Origin: Siphonodentalium dalli
Lineage: Eukaryota > Mollusca > Scaphopoda > Gadilida > Siphonodentaliidae
Assembly (NCBI GenBank): GCA_032622095.1
Contig: CP136063.1
Coordinates: forward strand, 207,997,934 to 208,061,933
DNA length: 64,000 bases
Direction: 5' to 3'
How positions within the stretch are numbered: the first letter of the stretch is position 1; the number at the start of each line of letters is the position of its first letter. Shown piece after piece: positions 22,555 through 35,107 of this stretch. Position numbers and translations under genes: made by a program. The notes beneath the pieces were generated by a model. The model saw only the letters and a list, made by a program, of their open reading frames with translations, searched no databases and was not told the DNA's origin.

Positions 22555-23033
22555 ACGGGTTGTACAATGCTCTATTTCATCATGGACAAAGAAACAGTAT
22601 GTGTAGGTTATAGCGAACAAATCTAGGCCATATGGATGCAACTTATAGAATAACGTTTTACTGAATACAACAAAAAGACCATACGGATGCGACATAGACA
22701 AGATAAGACATGATAAAAACTGGTCATTCGGATGTGATGCATAACTTTCTCAAATATGCTAATTCCAATACAAATGCTACCAATATGAGTAGAACGTTAT
22801 TCCATGTAGTTTGTGCAATGAACTAATATCAGCAATACAGCTCCATTGTAAAAAACCTATATACGAAATAACATTATTTAGCGGAATTATATATGTATTT
22901 CAAAGCCAGATATTTTAAGCATGATAGAGCACATAACAAAATATCATTCTTTCTTCTGCAATTTTTTTAAAGTTCAGGAGTAGGAATTATTTAATTTTTT
23001 TGCAAAAAGACTAAGTTGTGCTGGCACTGCTAA
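22555..23033 (+). repeat. Diverged direct repeat, unit 1
   Basis: This pairs with 23592-24168. Shared blocks include CTTTATTTCA, CATATGGATGCRACWTATAG, AAAAAGACCRTACGRATGCGAC, GGATGTGATGCATAAC and GCACAYAAYAAAATATC. The unit also contains a short internal motif (CAT-A-CGGATG-GAC) three times. No reading frame; probably an old dispersed element present twice. Confidence 0.7.
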
Positions 23034-23591
23034 ACAGTACTTATGGGCTTTTAACTCATGTTTACATTCGTAATTAAGAATGATAACATTTCTTCCACAC
23101 TAGCAAGATTGTAATGTACTATCAATCATAGTGCTATACAATTCCTAGTATTCGTGTCTTAAAATTGTTGATTGTCTGCAACTTATAAAACATACTAGCC
23201 CGGTACAGTTGCACACACATCCAAAATGGAAAATGAATGTACGGACCAGAAGAGTATCTATTAAGTAACCATTTACCCAATTACACATTTCCCCTAACGT
23301 TAACTGTTTAGAAACTAGTATATCAACCATTGTCCCCTGCCCTCTGCCCTATCAATAAATCGCCATGGCATGCAGGTCATATAGTTTGTGCCACTTATTA
23401 GGAAGTGACCTTCAGTGATCAGCTCACAGGCCACACGGAAAAGAATCAGACCATACGATTGGTCAGAAGGGGACAGTCCCTGGGAGTTCACATGAAATTC
23501 TTTACATTTTGTTTATTCATACATTTCATCAACGAAACCATTTAATTAGGTCCCATATGCTAAAAATATCGGCGATCCTCCTGTCGGATAT

Positions 23592-24168
23592 AAAATATCG
23601 CCGAAGGTTGGATAAAGCTTTATTTCAACGTGGAATACGAAAAAGAATGTGTAAATTATAGAAAACAAATGCAGGCCATATGGATGCGACATATAGAATA
23701 ACATATTGAAGAAAACAAAAAGACCGTACGAATGCGACATAATTATAGAATAACGTTAGACAAACTGACAACTAGCCATTTTGGATGTGATGCATAACAC
23801 TCTTCTAGAAGCCAAGCCAATTCCAAAACAACATGTATGGAGAAGAACAATATTAAGTGGAATTCTTCATGACAGACTCGTGGGTATTATTAATGAGGAT
23901 CTGGAGATAACATGAACACCGCTCAATAGAGCCTTCACATCTATTTTGTCGATAACACCAAACATCCTTTTCACGGTGTTCAACTTTACGCACACTTCAT
24001 TGGAAACTTCAAAGTTTTTTGGGAACACATAATGTAGTGTGTATTTTAAACCCAGAGATTACAAGCATAATAAAGCACACAATAAAATATCCGATTTTGT
24101 TTGTTTGTGCAAATCTTTTAGGTTTCGGCGTTGGAATAATTTTTTGGCAAATTTAACTAAGTTATGTA
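23592..24168 (+). repeat. Diverged direct repeat, unit 2
   Basis: Second copy of the 22555-23033 sequence, about 100 bp longer because of extra sequence in the middle (about 23835-24060). The sequence between the units, 23034-23591, holds nothing recognised. Confidence 0.7.
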
Positions 24169-24372
24169 GCCTTGTTGAAAATGTTGTGAACGAATTGGTA
24201 ACATGAAACAAACCGCTATCACAGTGAGGTCCAGATAAATATGAACAAATGGAGTATAAGAATACTTACAGCAGTAAATATAATAACAGTTATTTGTAAT
24301 ATGTAGTGTGAAAAAGACAATAATCCTGGTATAAATTGAGATTGCAATCATGACAGCATATCATCACAGTCG

Positions 24373-25069
24373 TTGGCCATTATATATAAGTAGTAGCCCT
24401 AGAGTAAGAATAATAGGAAAGTTGGGAAACAACATGTTAAAAAATATTTTTAAACCCACACACCTCCCCTGTTGCACTCGAAATCTCATCAAAACGAATA
24501 CGCTTCGGACATGAATAACTACGTATGCAAAACTATCGAATATCGATAATCACACTTACCATACATTTCTTGAGAGGTATATCCAGAAAAACTACTTTTA
24601 TCAGGTGAACATAATCAAAATCACGATAAAATTTGGCTCGACACAACATCATTAGCACGGAAATGTTAGGATCGATAACTCTTTCGAAAAGTCGGGTTGG
24701 CAATTAACGCAATACGATAGGAAAACACTTTGACGTTCTTACTCATATTTCACCAATTTTTGTACCTGGCTTACCTGTCCTAAGTTTCACGGGAAAATGG
24801 CTAATTTGATTCTATTTGTCATTTTATACATATTTATCACACCATTTATTATTCATTTTCATAAAAATAAAATAAAAGAAGCTGAAGATGAAATGTTTAA
24901 AATGTTTGAAGCATGAATTTGGCGATAAGTGTCATAATTTATCAGAGTACGTTATACTTGTGATAGGTACGTTACGCACTAGGTGTTCCTCTATCGTATT
25001 TTTAACATGTTGTTTCCCAACTTTCCTATTATTCTTACTCCAGGGCTACTACTTATATATAATGGCCAA
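24373..25069. mobile_element. Inverted-repeat element with 70-bp arms
   Basis: Arms 24373-24443 and 24999-25069 are essentially identical when reversed (TTGGCCATTATATATAAGTA..GTTGGGAAACAACATGTT). The loop is 555 bp with no coding potential. The high identity suggests a recent insertion or conversion. No target duplication was resolved. Confidence 0.85.
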
Positions 25070-25084
25070 CAACTGTGCATCTCA

Positions 25085-25145
25085 TATAGTCCAGTGCATT
25101 TACGAGGAAAAAACCAAACCCGGAACTAATTACAACAGGTTTATT
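25085..25145. mobile_element. Fragment of the 2.4-kb long-inverted-repeat family
   Basis: TAGTCCAGTGCATTTA..CCGGAACTAATTACAACAGG matches the terminal part of the element at 39690-42134. Only about 60 bp are left. Confidence 0.6.
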
Positions 25146-26544
25146 TGTGCATGAATAAGTACATAAACCATTGTTTAAGAGTAGACGCACGTGATTGTGA
25201 GAGAAATAATCGACGTGCGTGCAGACATGCTGAACATTGTTAAACATGTTGTGCAAACAAGCGAGGAAATCCGCTTCGAGTTCCCGCGCTAACTAAAGAG
25301 CTTCAAACATTCATATTATTCTTGGTCTCACACAACAGCACACTCATGTGAACAACAGTACAGTCATGGCTGCGCGACCGAGACACATATAAATCATGTA
25401 TATCGGTAATTAGTGTACGAACATACAATTTGAGAAGATCAACTATTTTGCAATGTAGACTCCGAAATAACTGCAGTGGTCTGTACTTTAATACATTCTA
25501 AAATTACATCTCCGAACCACAAATTGTTCTTGTGGTAACACAGTTGAAGATGCAAGCCACTTTTCCTTGAATGCCCCCTTCATACCGACGCAAGAAGCCG
25601 TATATGGGCACGACTAGATACACTGAAGTGGTCATCACCTCGTTAATGATATAAGTATACTTTGTCATTCCGCACAATAACGATACCTTGAATTGGCGAA
25701 TATATATTCCAGACAGAACAATCATTCATTTCATCCACATACTGTTTTTGTTCTATTTTTCTTCTTGTCGATGGGAGATTCCGCCCATAACAACAACAAC
25801 AACAACATGTATGCTTTGATCGGGAGACGGTGGACCTACATGTGACCACCGGCCGGAGATCACTTGGGACACCGTCCTCCACAAACAAACAACTATCATT
25901 ATATTACTGTATGCAACATCATCATCGATTTGAATTAATCAGCAGTTGAATGCCAGGGGAGGGAAGCCTCACTAAGTTTTGATAACTTGGGCTCCGATCT
26001 CGTGTGCACGCGCGCATATCATTTTGTATCAACTTTCTCTGCCATGTAAAATTTATAAGTACATAATTATGTGGGTCAAAATAAATATGTTCAAACACAA
26101 CTTGAGGGTTTAAACGACCCATGTTACATGTATATCCGTCCATTTACCAGCCCCAATTAACTATGTCCTGTTCAATTTGACACAGTATGACCACTGCCTG
26201 TATGTCCTCTATATCGGTAAACAAATATTTCGGACCAATTAGTCTATCAATATGATGTTTTGGTGGCCAGCTAACGACTTTCAAAGTTGTAATATGTTGT
26301 TTTTTTTGCAGCCTTGCCTCAATTTCAATGATCGCCTCTTATAAAGAGCGTCGACGTTATGTCGCACACAAGCGGTAAACAATAAAGAGCGTTTTCAAGT
26401 ATGAGCGTTTAGCCGATTCGACGAAAACTTATGGGTGAATTTGTGGATTTTCGCGATACGAATGAGTGTGATTGGTGCAAACAATATTTATTCCCAAAAC
26501 AAAACAGATTAATATTTAGCAAAATGCTAGTTGGTGATTATGGG
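25146..26544. other. Non-coding stretch, no gene recognised
   Basis: AT-rich, with a short (AAC)n run near 25790-25806. A reading frame of ordinary random length is present but looks like no family I know. AAAGAGCGT motifs near 26345 and 26386 recall the MITE at 10505-10964. Confidence 0.6.
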
Positions 26545-27417
26545 TGATTGGAATGGGATGAGCCAACCCTATTGGAATGGGATGAGACAAGCCTATTGGA
26601 ATGGGATGAGACAAGCCTAGTGGAATGGATGAGACAAGCCTAGTGGAATGGGATGAGACACGCCTAGTGGAATGGGATGAGACAACCCTATTGGAATGCG
26701 ATGAGACAAGCCTAGTGGAATGCGATGAGACAAGCCTAGTGGAATGCGATGAGACAAGCCTAGTGGAATGCGATGAGACAAGCCTAGTGGAATGCGATGA
26801 GACAAGCCTGGTTGAATGGGATGAGACAAGCCTAGTGAAATGGGATGAGACACGCCTAGTGGAATGCGATGAGACAAGCCTAGTGGAATGGGATGAGACA
26901 CGCCTAGTGGAATGGGATGAGACAACCCTATTGGAATGGGATGAGACAAGCCTAGTGGAATGGGATGAGACAAGCCTATTGGGATGGGATGAGACCAGCC
27001 TATTGGAATGCGATGAGACAAGCCTAGTGGAATGCGATGAGACAAGCCTATTGGAATGCGATGAGACAAGCCTAGTGGAATGGGATGAGATAAGCCTATT
27101 GGAATGGGATGAGACAACCCTATTGGAATGGGATGAGACAAGCCTAGTGGAATGGGATAAGACAAACCTATTGGAATGGGATGAGACAAGCCTAGTGGAA
27201 TGCGATGAGACAAGCCTATTGGAATGGGATGAGACAAGCCTAGTGGAATGCGATGAGACAACCCTATTGGAATGGGATGAGACAAGGATAGTGGAATGGG
27301 ATGAGACAATCCTATTGGAATGGGACGAGACAAGCCTATTGGAATGGGATGAGACAAGCATATTGGAATGGGATGAGACAAGCCTATTGGAATGGGATGA
27401 GACAAGCCTATTGTGGC
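26545..27417 (+). repeat. 24-bp minisatellite, about 36 units, open on both strands
   Basis: The unit is GGATGAGACAAGCCTAGTGG plus AATG. Since 24 is divisible by three and the unit lacks stops in several frames, it reads as the octapeptide DETSLVEW on the plus strand. On the minus strand it reads as SSHSNRLV or GLSHPIPI, for over 270 residues each. Variation is concentrated at two places: CTAGTG/CTATTG (V/L) and TGGGAT/TGCGAT (W/C). A block of consecutive TGCGAT units lies at 26695-26815. No start context, splice signal or flanking domain supports translation, so I call it a non-coding minisatellite. Confidence 0.95.
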
Positions 27418-28784
27418 TTTTTTGTGTAGGTCCTCTCCCATATAGCCCATTAGGTCGTTCGGGGCGAGTCAGGCGAGAATGATTGCTGGTTTGTTACTGT
27501 AGATGTGATGAATTAAGTACTAGCCAAATAAAGACAGGGACTACATGAATTCGCTGTGTAGGCAGGCTTTCCGAATTATGACCGTATGACTAAAAATGAT
27601 GGTGATTTCAATTATTTTTCAAATATTGTTGCTGGTAAGCGGAAACTTAGCTTAGAAAATTCTGAATTATCTTTTGTCAGATCGGACCTGGTGTCTTTTA
27701 GCTGTGTTATGCGGGTGTTTTCTGTGTGTATCTACATGTAATATAATATATCTTGCGTGTAGGTGGTTCAAGGTAAAACTATCAACCACCGGGCATTGCC
27801 CCCAGGTTTCATGTTGTCGTGCAAATCTTCAGTGACTAATAATCTATAAACGGCGCTCACAGATTTAGATCTGTTTTGATGTCATCCAGCATAGACGTCA
27901 CGTGGTCGATATATCAAGGCCACAGCGTTCTGAGTTCACGCGGATTAGGTGGAACACCCTAAGTATAGCGTGTGAGCGTGACGGTGGATATATTTCAGTT
28001 GTTTTCATTATGGTTATATTTCCGAGGTCATTCATGGTATCGATATTCTGCGATTTCATTATGTTTGTGTGTTGTGTGGTGACACTGTGAGAGGAGTGGT
28101 GTTCAGTTTCATTACCTAAAACACGATTTTGAGGGGGCGCGCAGTAAGTGGGCATGCCCGTGAGAAAGGAATAAAATTCGATATAACAGGAAGTATAAAT
28201 TTTGCACGAAATGGCTGCAGTGCAATTTATGGCATTGTTGCCAATGAAACACCTATTATAGATAACAATATCAAGGCACTGTCGCTTGTTAAGAAAAAAG
28301 AAGAAAATATTTATTCTACTGTGCAACTCAACGACCACGAAGCGTTGAGGAACGGTTGAAAGTGTTTAATGTTGAGTTTCGTGCACGACTGACGGTAGTA
28401 ATGGAATATCTTTTGACATATAATTTTAGAGGCCAATGGCGATTTGAAACCTGTGATTACCGATTCGTAAATAAGTATATGTCTGTATCCACATGTCAAC
28501 GATCACATAATACCGTATTATTGTGGATGACGATACTTTCCATCGGCTGATAATCCGAAGTTAACTCGCGATCGCCACTGACGCACTTATCGTACATGGA
28601 ACCGTGACCATGTGTGACCTATCGTAACGGCGTCCGCGCGTCTGTACTATAGTTCTGGAAGTAGTCAGCGGATTATTTGCCAGGCCGCCAAATATTAGAG
28701 GTGGTGAAAAATAACAGATGTCAATACTGGGAATCTGCTAACTCTGATCTTTGATGGGTGGGAAATTCCTCGACTCAATTTAAA
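27418..28784. other. Non-coding stretch, no gene recognised
   Basis: Reading frames of 146 codons (minus, 27898-28338) and 76 codons (plus, 28129-28359) overlap here. Neither resembles a known domain, and they shadow one another. Probably ordinary intergenic DNA. Confidence 0.5.
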
Positions 28785-28786
28785 TA

Positions 28787-29245
28787 TGTGACCCGCCATA
28801 TCAAATCAGTCGTAAATCGGGATTTTTTTTACCCTGTGCCAATGCATTCTCTTATATATGCGAGTCGACCATAGGTCGCCTCGCATATATAAGAGAATGC
28901 ATTGGTTTAACAATTTTTGATAATTTTTTTAAAATAAATGTTTCTTACAATTTTTAGGACATAAAATAAAAAACATCCATTGCCCTGCAGGGAGCCCCAC
29001 ACATATATAGAAGCATATAGAAGAGTGTCGTCTGCTCGTGTTTGTCTGGGGCTCTGTATGGGTGAAATTATAAAATTGTTAAAGAATACAAGAAAAAATT
29101 ATTAAAATTGTAAACAACTATTAGGCCAATGCATTCTCTTATATATGCGAGGCGACCTATGGTCGACTCGCATATATAAGAGAATGCATTGGCACAGGGT
29201 AAAAAAAATCCCGACTTACGACTGGATTTGATATGGCGGGTCACA
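28787..29245. mobile_element. Compound MITE containing two perfect AT hairpins
   Basis: The outer inverted repeats start TGTGACCCGCCATATCAAAT and are flanked by TA. Each arm (about 120 bp) includes a self-complementary 67-bp hairpin, CCAATGCATTCTCTTATATA..TGCGAG..CTCGCATATATAAG..CATTGG, at 28839-28905 and 29124-29190. Thus each arm can fold alone or with the other arm. TA flanks suggest Tc1/mariner mobilisation. The same hairpin recurs at 35188-35258, and degenerate versions lie in the TTAA elements at 30851 and 38484. Confidence 0.85.
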
Positions 29246-29609
29246 TATTGTTTACTACCGAAGCTGAATAAATAGTAATTTCGGGACGTTAAATCGGACT
29301 ATGTGTCTTTTTAAATATACACTCTTCAAATTGGTGTATATGCTGAGTCGTACATAATTAGTCATGTACTGAAATAACCACATACTTTGTCATTAAACTC
29401 TTAGCTATTTTAATAACAACATATCCTCGTCAAGTAGGTTCGTATTGACGTACCTATCCACATATGTTCATATTTGACTTATTTGATTATGCAATAGGCC
29501 CATATATAGTGGAATTATACCGTTATTCCGTTGGATGGCGCGGACCACAGTGAAAACACACGACAACGAGCGTACATCTGGTAAGTCGTGGGTATACTCG
29601 TATAATGTT

Positions 29610-30343
29610 ACAGCCTGTTCTCGTGAAAATAAGCACAATATTGGTTTATTTCATATTGAAATAGTCCCATAATACAGGGGGGGTCGGAAAAAAATTTCAG
29701 GCACGTATGGCATTTTTTCCCTTTCGATCATTTTTTGTACCCACCCACCCCCACCGCCAAATTTTATTCCGTTTTTGACAGTTTTTTCCGACCATTTTTT
29801 GACACCCACTCCCCCCTTTTAACACTAAAACAGAGATTTGCGGGGGGAAATTCACTGTAAACAGCTGTATATGAATTTCTGTGCATACTATTTATCATGG
29901 ATGTTAATATGGACATGTAAATAGGAATGAGTCATTTTGAGGTCATTCGGCCAAAAAAATATGGCTGCCAGCGGCCATCTTGGATTTCAAAATTTGCAAC
30001 AAAATACAACACGATAACTGCCTGCAGTCAGTTTACAGTTAGAATTACATTATTTCTCCCATTCAAAGTGGTTTTGAAGCCCAACTCATTGCCAAAACAC
30101 TAAAAAACAAGCAGGAATTTTTTTTTTAGTTGCGGAAAAAATTGCTTGTTGGTGGCTTTGACCACCCACCCACCCCATTTTTTTTTCACCCCCCCCCCCC
30201 CCTGCATAATAGGGTTGTTTTAATAACCAAAGTTTAGTCCCATATAAAGCGTATTCGAGTTTTCAAATAATGCCAGTATGAGCTCAGTTCGCGCAATTAT
30301 AAAATAAACCCACATTGTGCTTATTTTCTCGAGAACAGGCTGT
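29610..30343. mobile_element. TIR element with ACAGCCTGTTCTCG termini
   Basis: Termini ACAGCCTGTTCTCGTGAAAA and, reversed, ACAGCCTGTTCTCGAGAAAA continue as TAAGCACAAT on both sides. It is interrupted by a second MITE at 29675-30204. Without that insertion it would be only about 200 bp. Similar termini are found in the BTB intron (2528 and about 19360). Confidence 0.8.
29675..30204. mobile_element. Nested MITE with poly-G/C termini and 7-bp duplication
   Basis: The element begins CAGGGGGGGTCGGAAAAAA and ends with a run of 17 C followed by TG. It is flanked on both sides by CATAATA (29668-29674 and 30205-30211). The interior has runs of T and CCCACC-rich text. It splits the element at 29610-30343 and is therefore younger. 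A 7-bp duplication (8 bp if one base has changed) would fit a hAT-type mechanism. Confidence 0.85.
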
Positions 30344-30850
30344 TTATACGGACCTATACTTGTCATACAAAGACTTATATGTAATACAGTTGCAACGTAC
30401 ACACAGTCATCGGGTCCCGACATTTTTGTTTCTATGTGTCACTTCTGTGCGAAAAATAATTGGTGTGACTTTGGAAAGTCTCTTTGTATAATTATAATGT
30501 TTATTTGTGCTCTTGAAATACAAAATATCTATACAATACTGCGTGTGATCAACTGGTGAACCTGCATGAGGCCAGATCCCAACAAAAATGTAACAACATT
30601 AGTTGACACGTCGTGTTTATATACATCAAATCAAAATATAATTGAAAAAAATAATGATGCACTGCTTGGTATGGTGGATTCAGGAACCGTGTTACTCATG
30701 TATTAATTGTTTGCGAGGGCAATAGTTGGTTAAGTGGAGTGATGAGAGAGATAATGGAGACTTTTATCACAATTTTTCATAGTCTATGTTTATCAAATTT
30801 CTTGGAATTTCTAACATATTAATTACTGTACTACATCAAATACGTCTTAA

Positions 30851-31094
30851 CCATTTCATGCCGGGAGCTTCGCTGGAGCAGCATAAAAGATCCCGTGTAA
30901 GTACATGCTTAATGTATATGCGAGTCTCCAATATAGGGAGCCTCGCATATATTAGAGAATGCGCTGGCTTACGAGGTCAAGGTCAATATGTTTAGGTAAT
31001 GAACTCTCTTATATATTCGAGGTTCCCTGTATATAAGAGCATGCATCGACACAGAGTTTTCGCAAAAAAGTAAGAAGCCCCAGTCATGGACTGG
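30851..31094. mobile_element. TTAA-flanked MITE with two AT hairpins
   Basis: Flanked by TTAA at 30847-30850 and 31095-31098. Ends read CCATTTCATGCCGGG and, reversed, CCAGTCCATGACTGG. Inside are two hairpins built on ATGCGAG..CTCGCATAT (near 30910-30965) and CTCTTATATA..TATATAAGAG (near 31008-31045). TTAA fits piggyBac-type targeting. Related to 38484-38763. Confidence 0.75.
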
Positions 31095-31099
31095 TTAAT

Positions 31100-33890
31100 G
31101 GTGAAAGCTGCATCACCGTACAATGAGATGCTGATATTAATTTCCACATTGAATATCCGAAGCTTATGAAACATATCACTATGGAGATGCGTATATTTAG
31201 GCAAATTTGTTTCAGAGTACAGTACCTATATGGCAACATTTCGCTTAATGTATCCATCTCTCCTGCAAAAGTTCGTTGATATACGCTGGAGGTTCAAATG
31301 AGCCATGCCCCTTTGTTGCACCAATATACGATTATTGCAAACGACAGACATTTATTTTGTAGTATCTAGAATGCTGAAGCAACAGAGTTGTGATGGGGAA
31401 ATGGCACGAAAGGTAATGCCCATGGTTTATGGTATGCGTCCGATAACTCTAATTTACAACCACCATATCTCAACGAATGACATGTTACTGAGCGCGATGG
31501 GAAACACTCGCCGATTAATTAGATATCCGTACCATATCTATTGGAAAATGTTATACTAAATATCATTGCAACTATAAATAACGAAAATATATTTGTCTCT
31601 CAAATGATAAATGGATTGAATGTTAAAGGTGCGAAATATGTTTAAGCCTAAATTATGCGCATATATGTAATATTTATAAAATAAAACACGTATAATTTAT
31701 ATAGTATGTTTTAGTTGAAAGCGGGAGTCCCAGTATCTTGCATAGGATTGGGTTGATTTTGATTTAGCGTCACTTCAGCCGATGTGGTCATATCCAGTGT
31801 TCACGATGAGCCGAAAAATCGTTTGGTCAATTGTTTGGCCAATTCTTTTATTTTGGCCAAATTAAACAAACTTTGACCAAATTAAATCCTCATTTTCTCG
31901 GCTCACAATTAAGGAATTTTGCAATTTTGTTTTATTTAACATGCATCTAACATTCTATACAATTATAATAAGATAAATCCGCTCAACCAAGTGAAACTAA
32001 TCTATGTCGACACCGTGCCAAATACTGTGTCTAGACTTCTTTAACTCCACCATTGTTACTTGACAATACACCATATATACCCGCCATCTACCATTCAGCG
32101 TTCTGACAGACAATATATTCATTTGTGTTAATCCTCAGTATTGTTGTATATTGCCTTTAGTGATCATGTTTGATAGCGCACTGCCCCGATGCCCCTATTA
32201 TCTCCCGGACTAACTCCTGAAATATATCACATGCATATTTTGGTACATGGTACAATGCATTTGTGGCTCATTAAGCTGTATCACATAATCAACTAGCTGG
32301 CCCAGTCATTGTTGAAACATTGTAAATTATTTGTAACTCATTTTATCATGCAAACATGTCATGAAGAAAATTATTTTATTTACTGTTCCATACATGAATA
32401 CTATTTAAAACTTCTGGTGTTTTATCAGATGGCCATACTATAAATTTGATTCTCATGTCACTCTCATTTCAAAATCATTTTGGTTTTTTAATTAGATTTC
32501 CAATTTTTAGGTAAACACAATTGTTTACCAAATTAAATTGGGTTTGGCCATTTCGAAACAAACACGGTCATTGGGCAATTTGAACACTAGTCAGATCACG
32601 ATTTTGCGGTGCCATAGAGCTGGAAAATTTAAATTGTTTAGCAAATTAATCTTACAGAGTTCCAGAAGCCTCATCCTTACACTTATGTATTCATCCAAAC
32701 ATCGCCGAATTTATCAAGTGCAGTATTAGCTAATTTGCGATGAAAGATACTATTGAAACAATTTTGGACACGTCCAAACATTTCCTGGTTTTCAAAAAAA
32801 CAATGTTCTCTATGAAAGTGAATAGATTAGAACCAACAACCAGTGAGTGTACTACATACAACATAAGCTTTCAGTTTTATTGTGATTTTCATAAGGATTC
32901 AGCTACAGCTTGCTTTGGTTTGGTTTTTAGAAATAATTCTTTCTGTTAAAACATGTCACCTAATACTGAGTTATGAATTGTCTCCTTTTGAAATAGAACA
33001 GCCAATGAAGGGTGGCCAGGAAAATACGTCACAAACTACGTCACAAACTACGTCACAGGCTCCAACACAAAGCGTTGTTTTATTTTAAATTGCTTACAAC
33101 ATATATAAACATTGTCTGATAAACTAGTAAATCAAAGTGGGATGTGGGAATTCGTAATACACAGTAAAATATCAGTAATCGTTAAAAACTCATATTTATA
33201 TAGCTGTAATTTACAAGGAATATAGGTGTCGACTGTGCACCAATTAATAACATCAAATACACTTCAACAATTTAATATAATACTGTTCGTGATATGGTCC
33301 CTTTCATTTGTAAGTCAAATAACTCATGCTGCAGTCCTGTGACAAATATCTCGATCAACCACTGCATGTGTTCCAGGAAGCAGATATCCAATCGCTGGTA
33401 TCGTCGGCTTATTATGTCAGCTCTTGCGATTGTCCAATCAGCATCGATAAATAGTGACAGGGGATGAACCCACATGGCGTCAGTGACACCATATGCAATA
33501 AATATTAGGTGCTTATCCACCATCTTGTATTTGAAATTTATAAAACTCGGTCGCCACGGGGATATTTTCGGTGTATTTTGGCACCAAGAAAGGGGATATT
33601 TGTCGGAAATCATTTTCTGTGAATATAAAGACACAGTACCATCATGAACCATGTACCAAAACATGCATGCGATATATTTGAGGAATTCTAAAGACTCGTA
33701 AATTAACTATCAAACTCAGTTTGTTGTCCTACTTCTGGTGATTAGCCATTGCCTCGCTAATGACGCGCGTCAATGTGACGTTACATAAGTTGATGGCAAT
33801 ATACGACACATTTATCTTTCCAAATTAATAATAATTTACAGCGACGATTAATTAAAGGGATGTACTGATTGTGTCCACTGGCATAATACA
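31100..33890. other. Mostly non-coding; one weak minus-strand ORF
   Basis: No recognised element. Near 31810-31920 and 32490-32560 there are AAATTAAA/TTTGGCCAA-rich stretches, which could be ends of an old inverted repeat. A triple repeat of ACGTCACAAACT lies at 33028-33062. The only longer frame is listed separately (33272-33664). Confidence 0.5.
33272..33664 (-). CDS. Hypothetical ORF, 130 codons, weak support
   Basis: I do not recognise this. The peptide has an ordinary mixed composition rather than a low-complexity one (for instance NTPKISPWRPSFINFKYKMV, then GVTDAMWVHPLSLF and ARADIISRRYQRLDICFLEH), which is unusual for AT-rich intergenic DNA. No splice sites or neighbours help. It might be a decayed exon or chance. 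A second minus-strand frame of similar length lies at 38962-39345; its GDDHWCH stretch faintly recalls TDAMWVH here, but I would not claim homology. Confidence 0.2.
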   Translation of the reverse strand: MFWYMVHDGTVSLYSQKMISDKYPLSWCQNTPKISPWRPSFINFKYKMVDKHLIFIAYGVTDAMWVHPLSLFIDADWTIARADIISRRYQRLDICFLEHMQWLIEIFVTGLQHELFDLQMKGTISRTVLY

Positions 33891-33893
33891 TAC

Positions 33894-34042
33894 GTTACTG
33901 GACGCTTAGTGGTCGGATATGGTGTCATGTGAGGCTCAGCGAGATCAATATTTGAATCGGCTGGCTCGACCTATGACCTCGCCAAATATTGATCTCACTT
34001 CGCCTCATGTGACACCATACCCGACCACTAAGCGCCCTGTAA
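33894..34042. mobile_element. Hairpin MITE (149 bp)
   Basis: Left arm GTTACTGGACGCTTAGTGGT and right arm reversed GTTACAGGGCGCTTAGTGGT continue as CGG-ATATGGTGTCATGTGAGGC. Near-perfect foldback, no coding. Immediately downstream (34073-34118) is a short tandem of ATATACATGCAAGCA. Confidence 0.8.
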
Positions 34043-34129
34043 CTTATAATAGTGGCGTAGGTTCCTGGTCCTATATACATGCAAGCAATATATACATACA
34101 AGCACTATATACATGCAAATGAGTGGCAC

Positions 34130-35105
34130 CCAATTTTAATCGACCTATATTATAATGGCCGAAATTTTACAAAAAAATAGCAACAGATTGCAGTGATTAA
34201 CCTTTTATTTACTAAATAATCATTGACGAGTAGTACCCTCTGGATTTATTCAGATACTACATGTAAGGTCGACACTTATTATCTGAACATTTCCCGTCAA
34301 GAATAAATGGGAATCATTCTACCCTTGTATTATATTATATATTCTTTTATCTGTCGCTTGCTGCTTATATTTCCTGAACATCCTCCAAATGAATAATATA
34401 TCATATTGACAAAAATTGGGGTGACACACCCGACCACCTGTCGTCACGTACGTGAGTGCCTTAACTGTACGTGTAGTTTCATAGTGGAATTAATCAAATC
34501 TCCGATGTTTTTCTACAAATATACATGTAGGTGGCGCTGCTGTGAACAGTTTTTCACTCTCACAGAAAGAGCAGTTTTTATTTGTTGAACATATTTATTG
34601 TGACCTACAATGTATATAAATATATTACACATATTATTATAAACATAGATAGTTGTGTGGGCACAGTGGATCGGAGCACGTTGCATAACTTATCAGAGCC
34701 CTTCTCCTATGGCATTCGGCTGCTAGTTATTTAGAGATAGGTTCAAAACTTTTCGTTTAAAGTGGCTGTTTGGTGTGGCTATGGTCTCGAGTTAGGGGAA
34801 TAGCATTCAATTATTTTATGAGAAAATAATGAGAAGCGGTCATGCAGTCGAGGAAATAAATTAATGTGCTGTCTCGAAAATGCACGTATTTAATGTTTCA
34901 CTGTAATGCGGAATGCCAAACAGGAGATCTTTTTCAGAGGGTTGAATATTTTTGGGTATGCTTAAGCATGCTATAGCGAATTTAAAAACAAACTGGATAA
35001 AACCTTAGGGGCATGTTATAACTCAAAACTATCACGAAGTATTCATAGTAATAATTTTGATGCCCATGAAACATGTAAGAGTCCCTGGCACTAAACCTAC
35101 CAAAT
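34130..35105. other. Non-coding stretch
   Basis: AT-rich sequence in which I see no gene, tandem array or inverted repeat. Confidence 0.5.
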
Positions 35106-35107
35106 AA

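Noticed and set aside
26516-27482. Three reading frames of about 280 codons as genes
   Set aside because: All are the 24-bp minisatellite read in different frames; no start context, domain or flanking exon.
27898-28359. Facing frames as a bidirectional gene pair
   Set aside because: The frames overlap completely on opposite strands; neither shows a known domain or splice signals.
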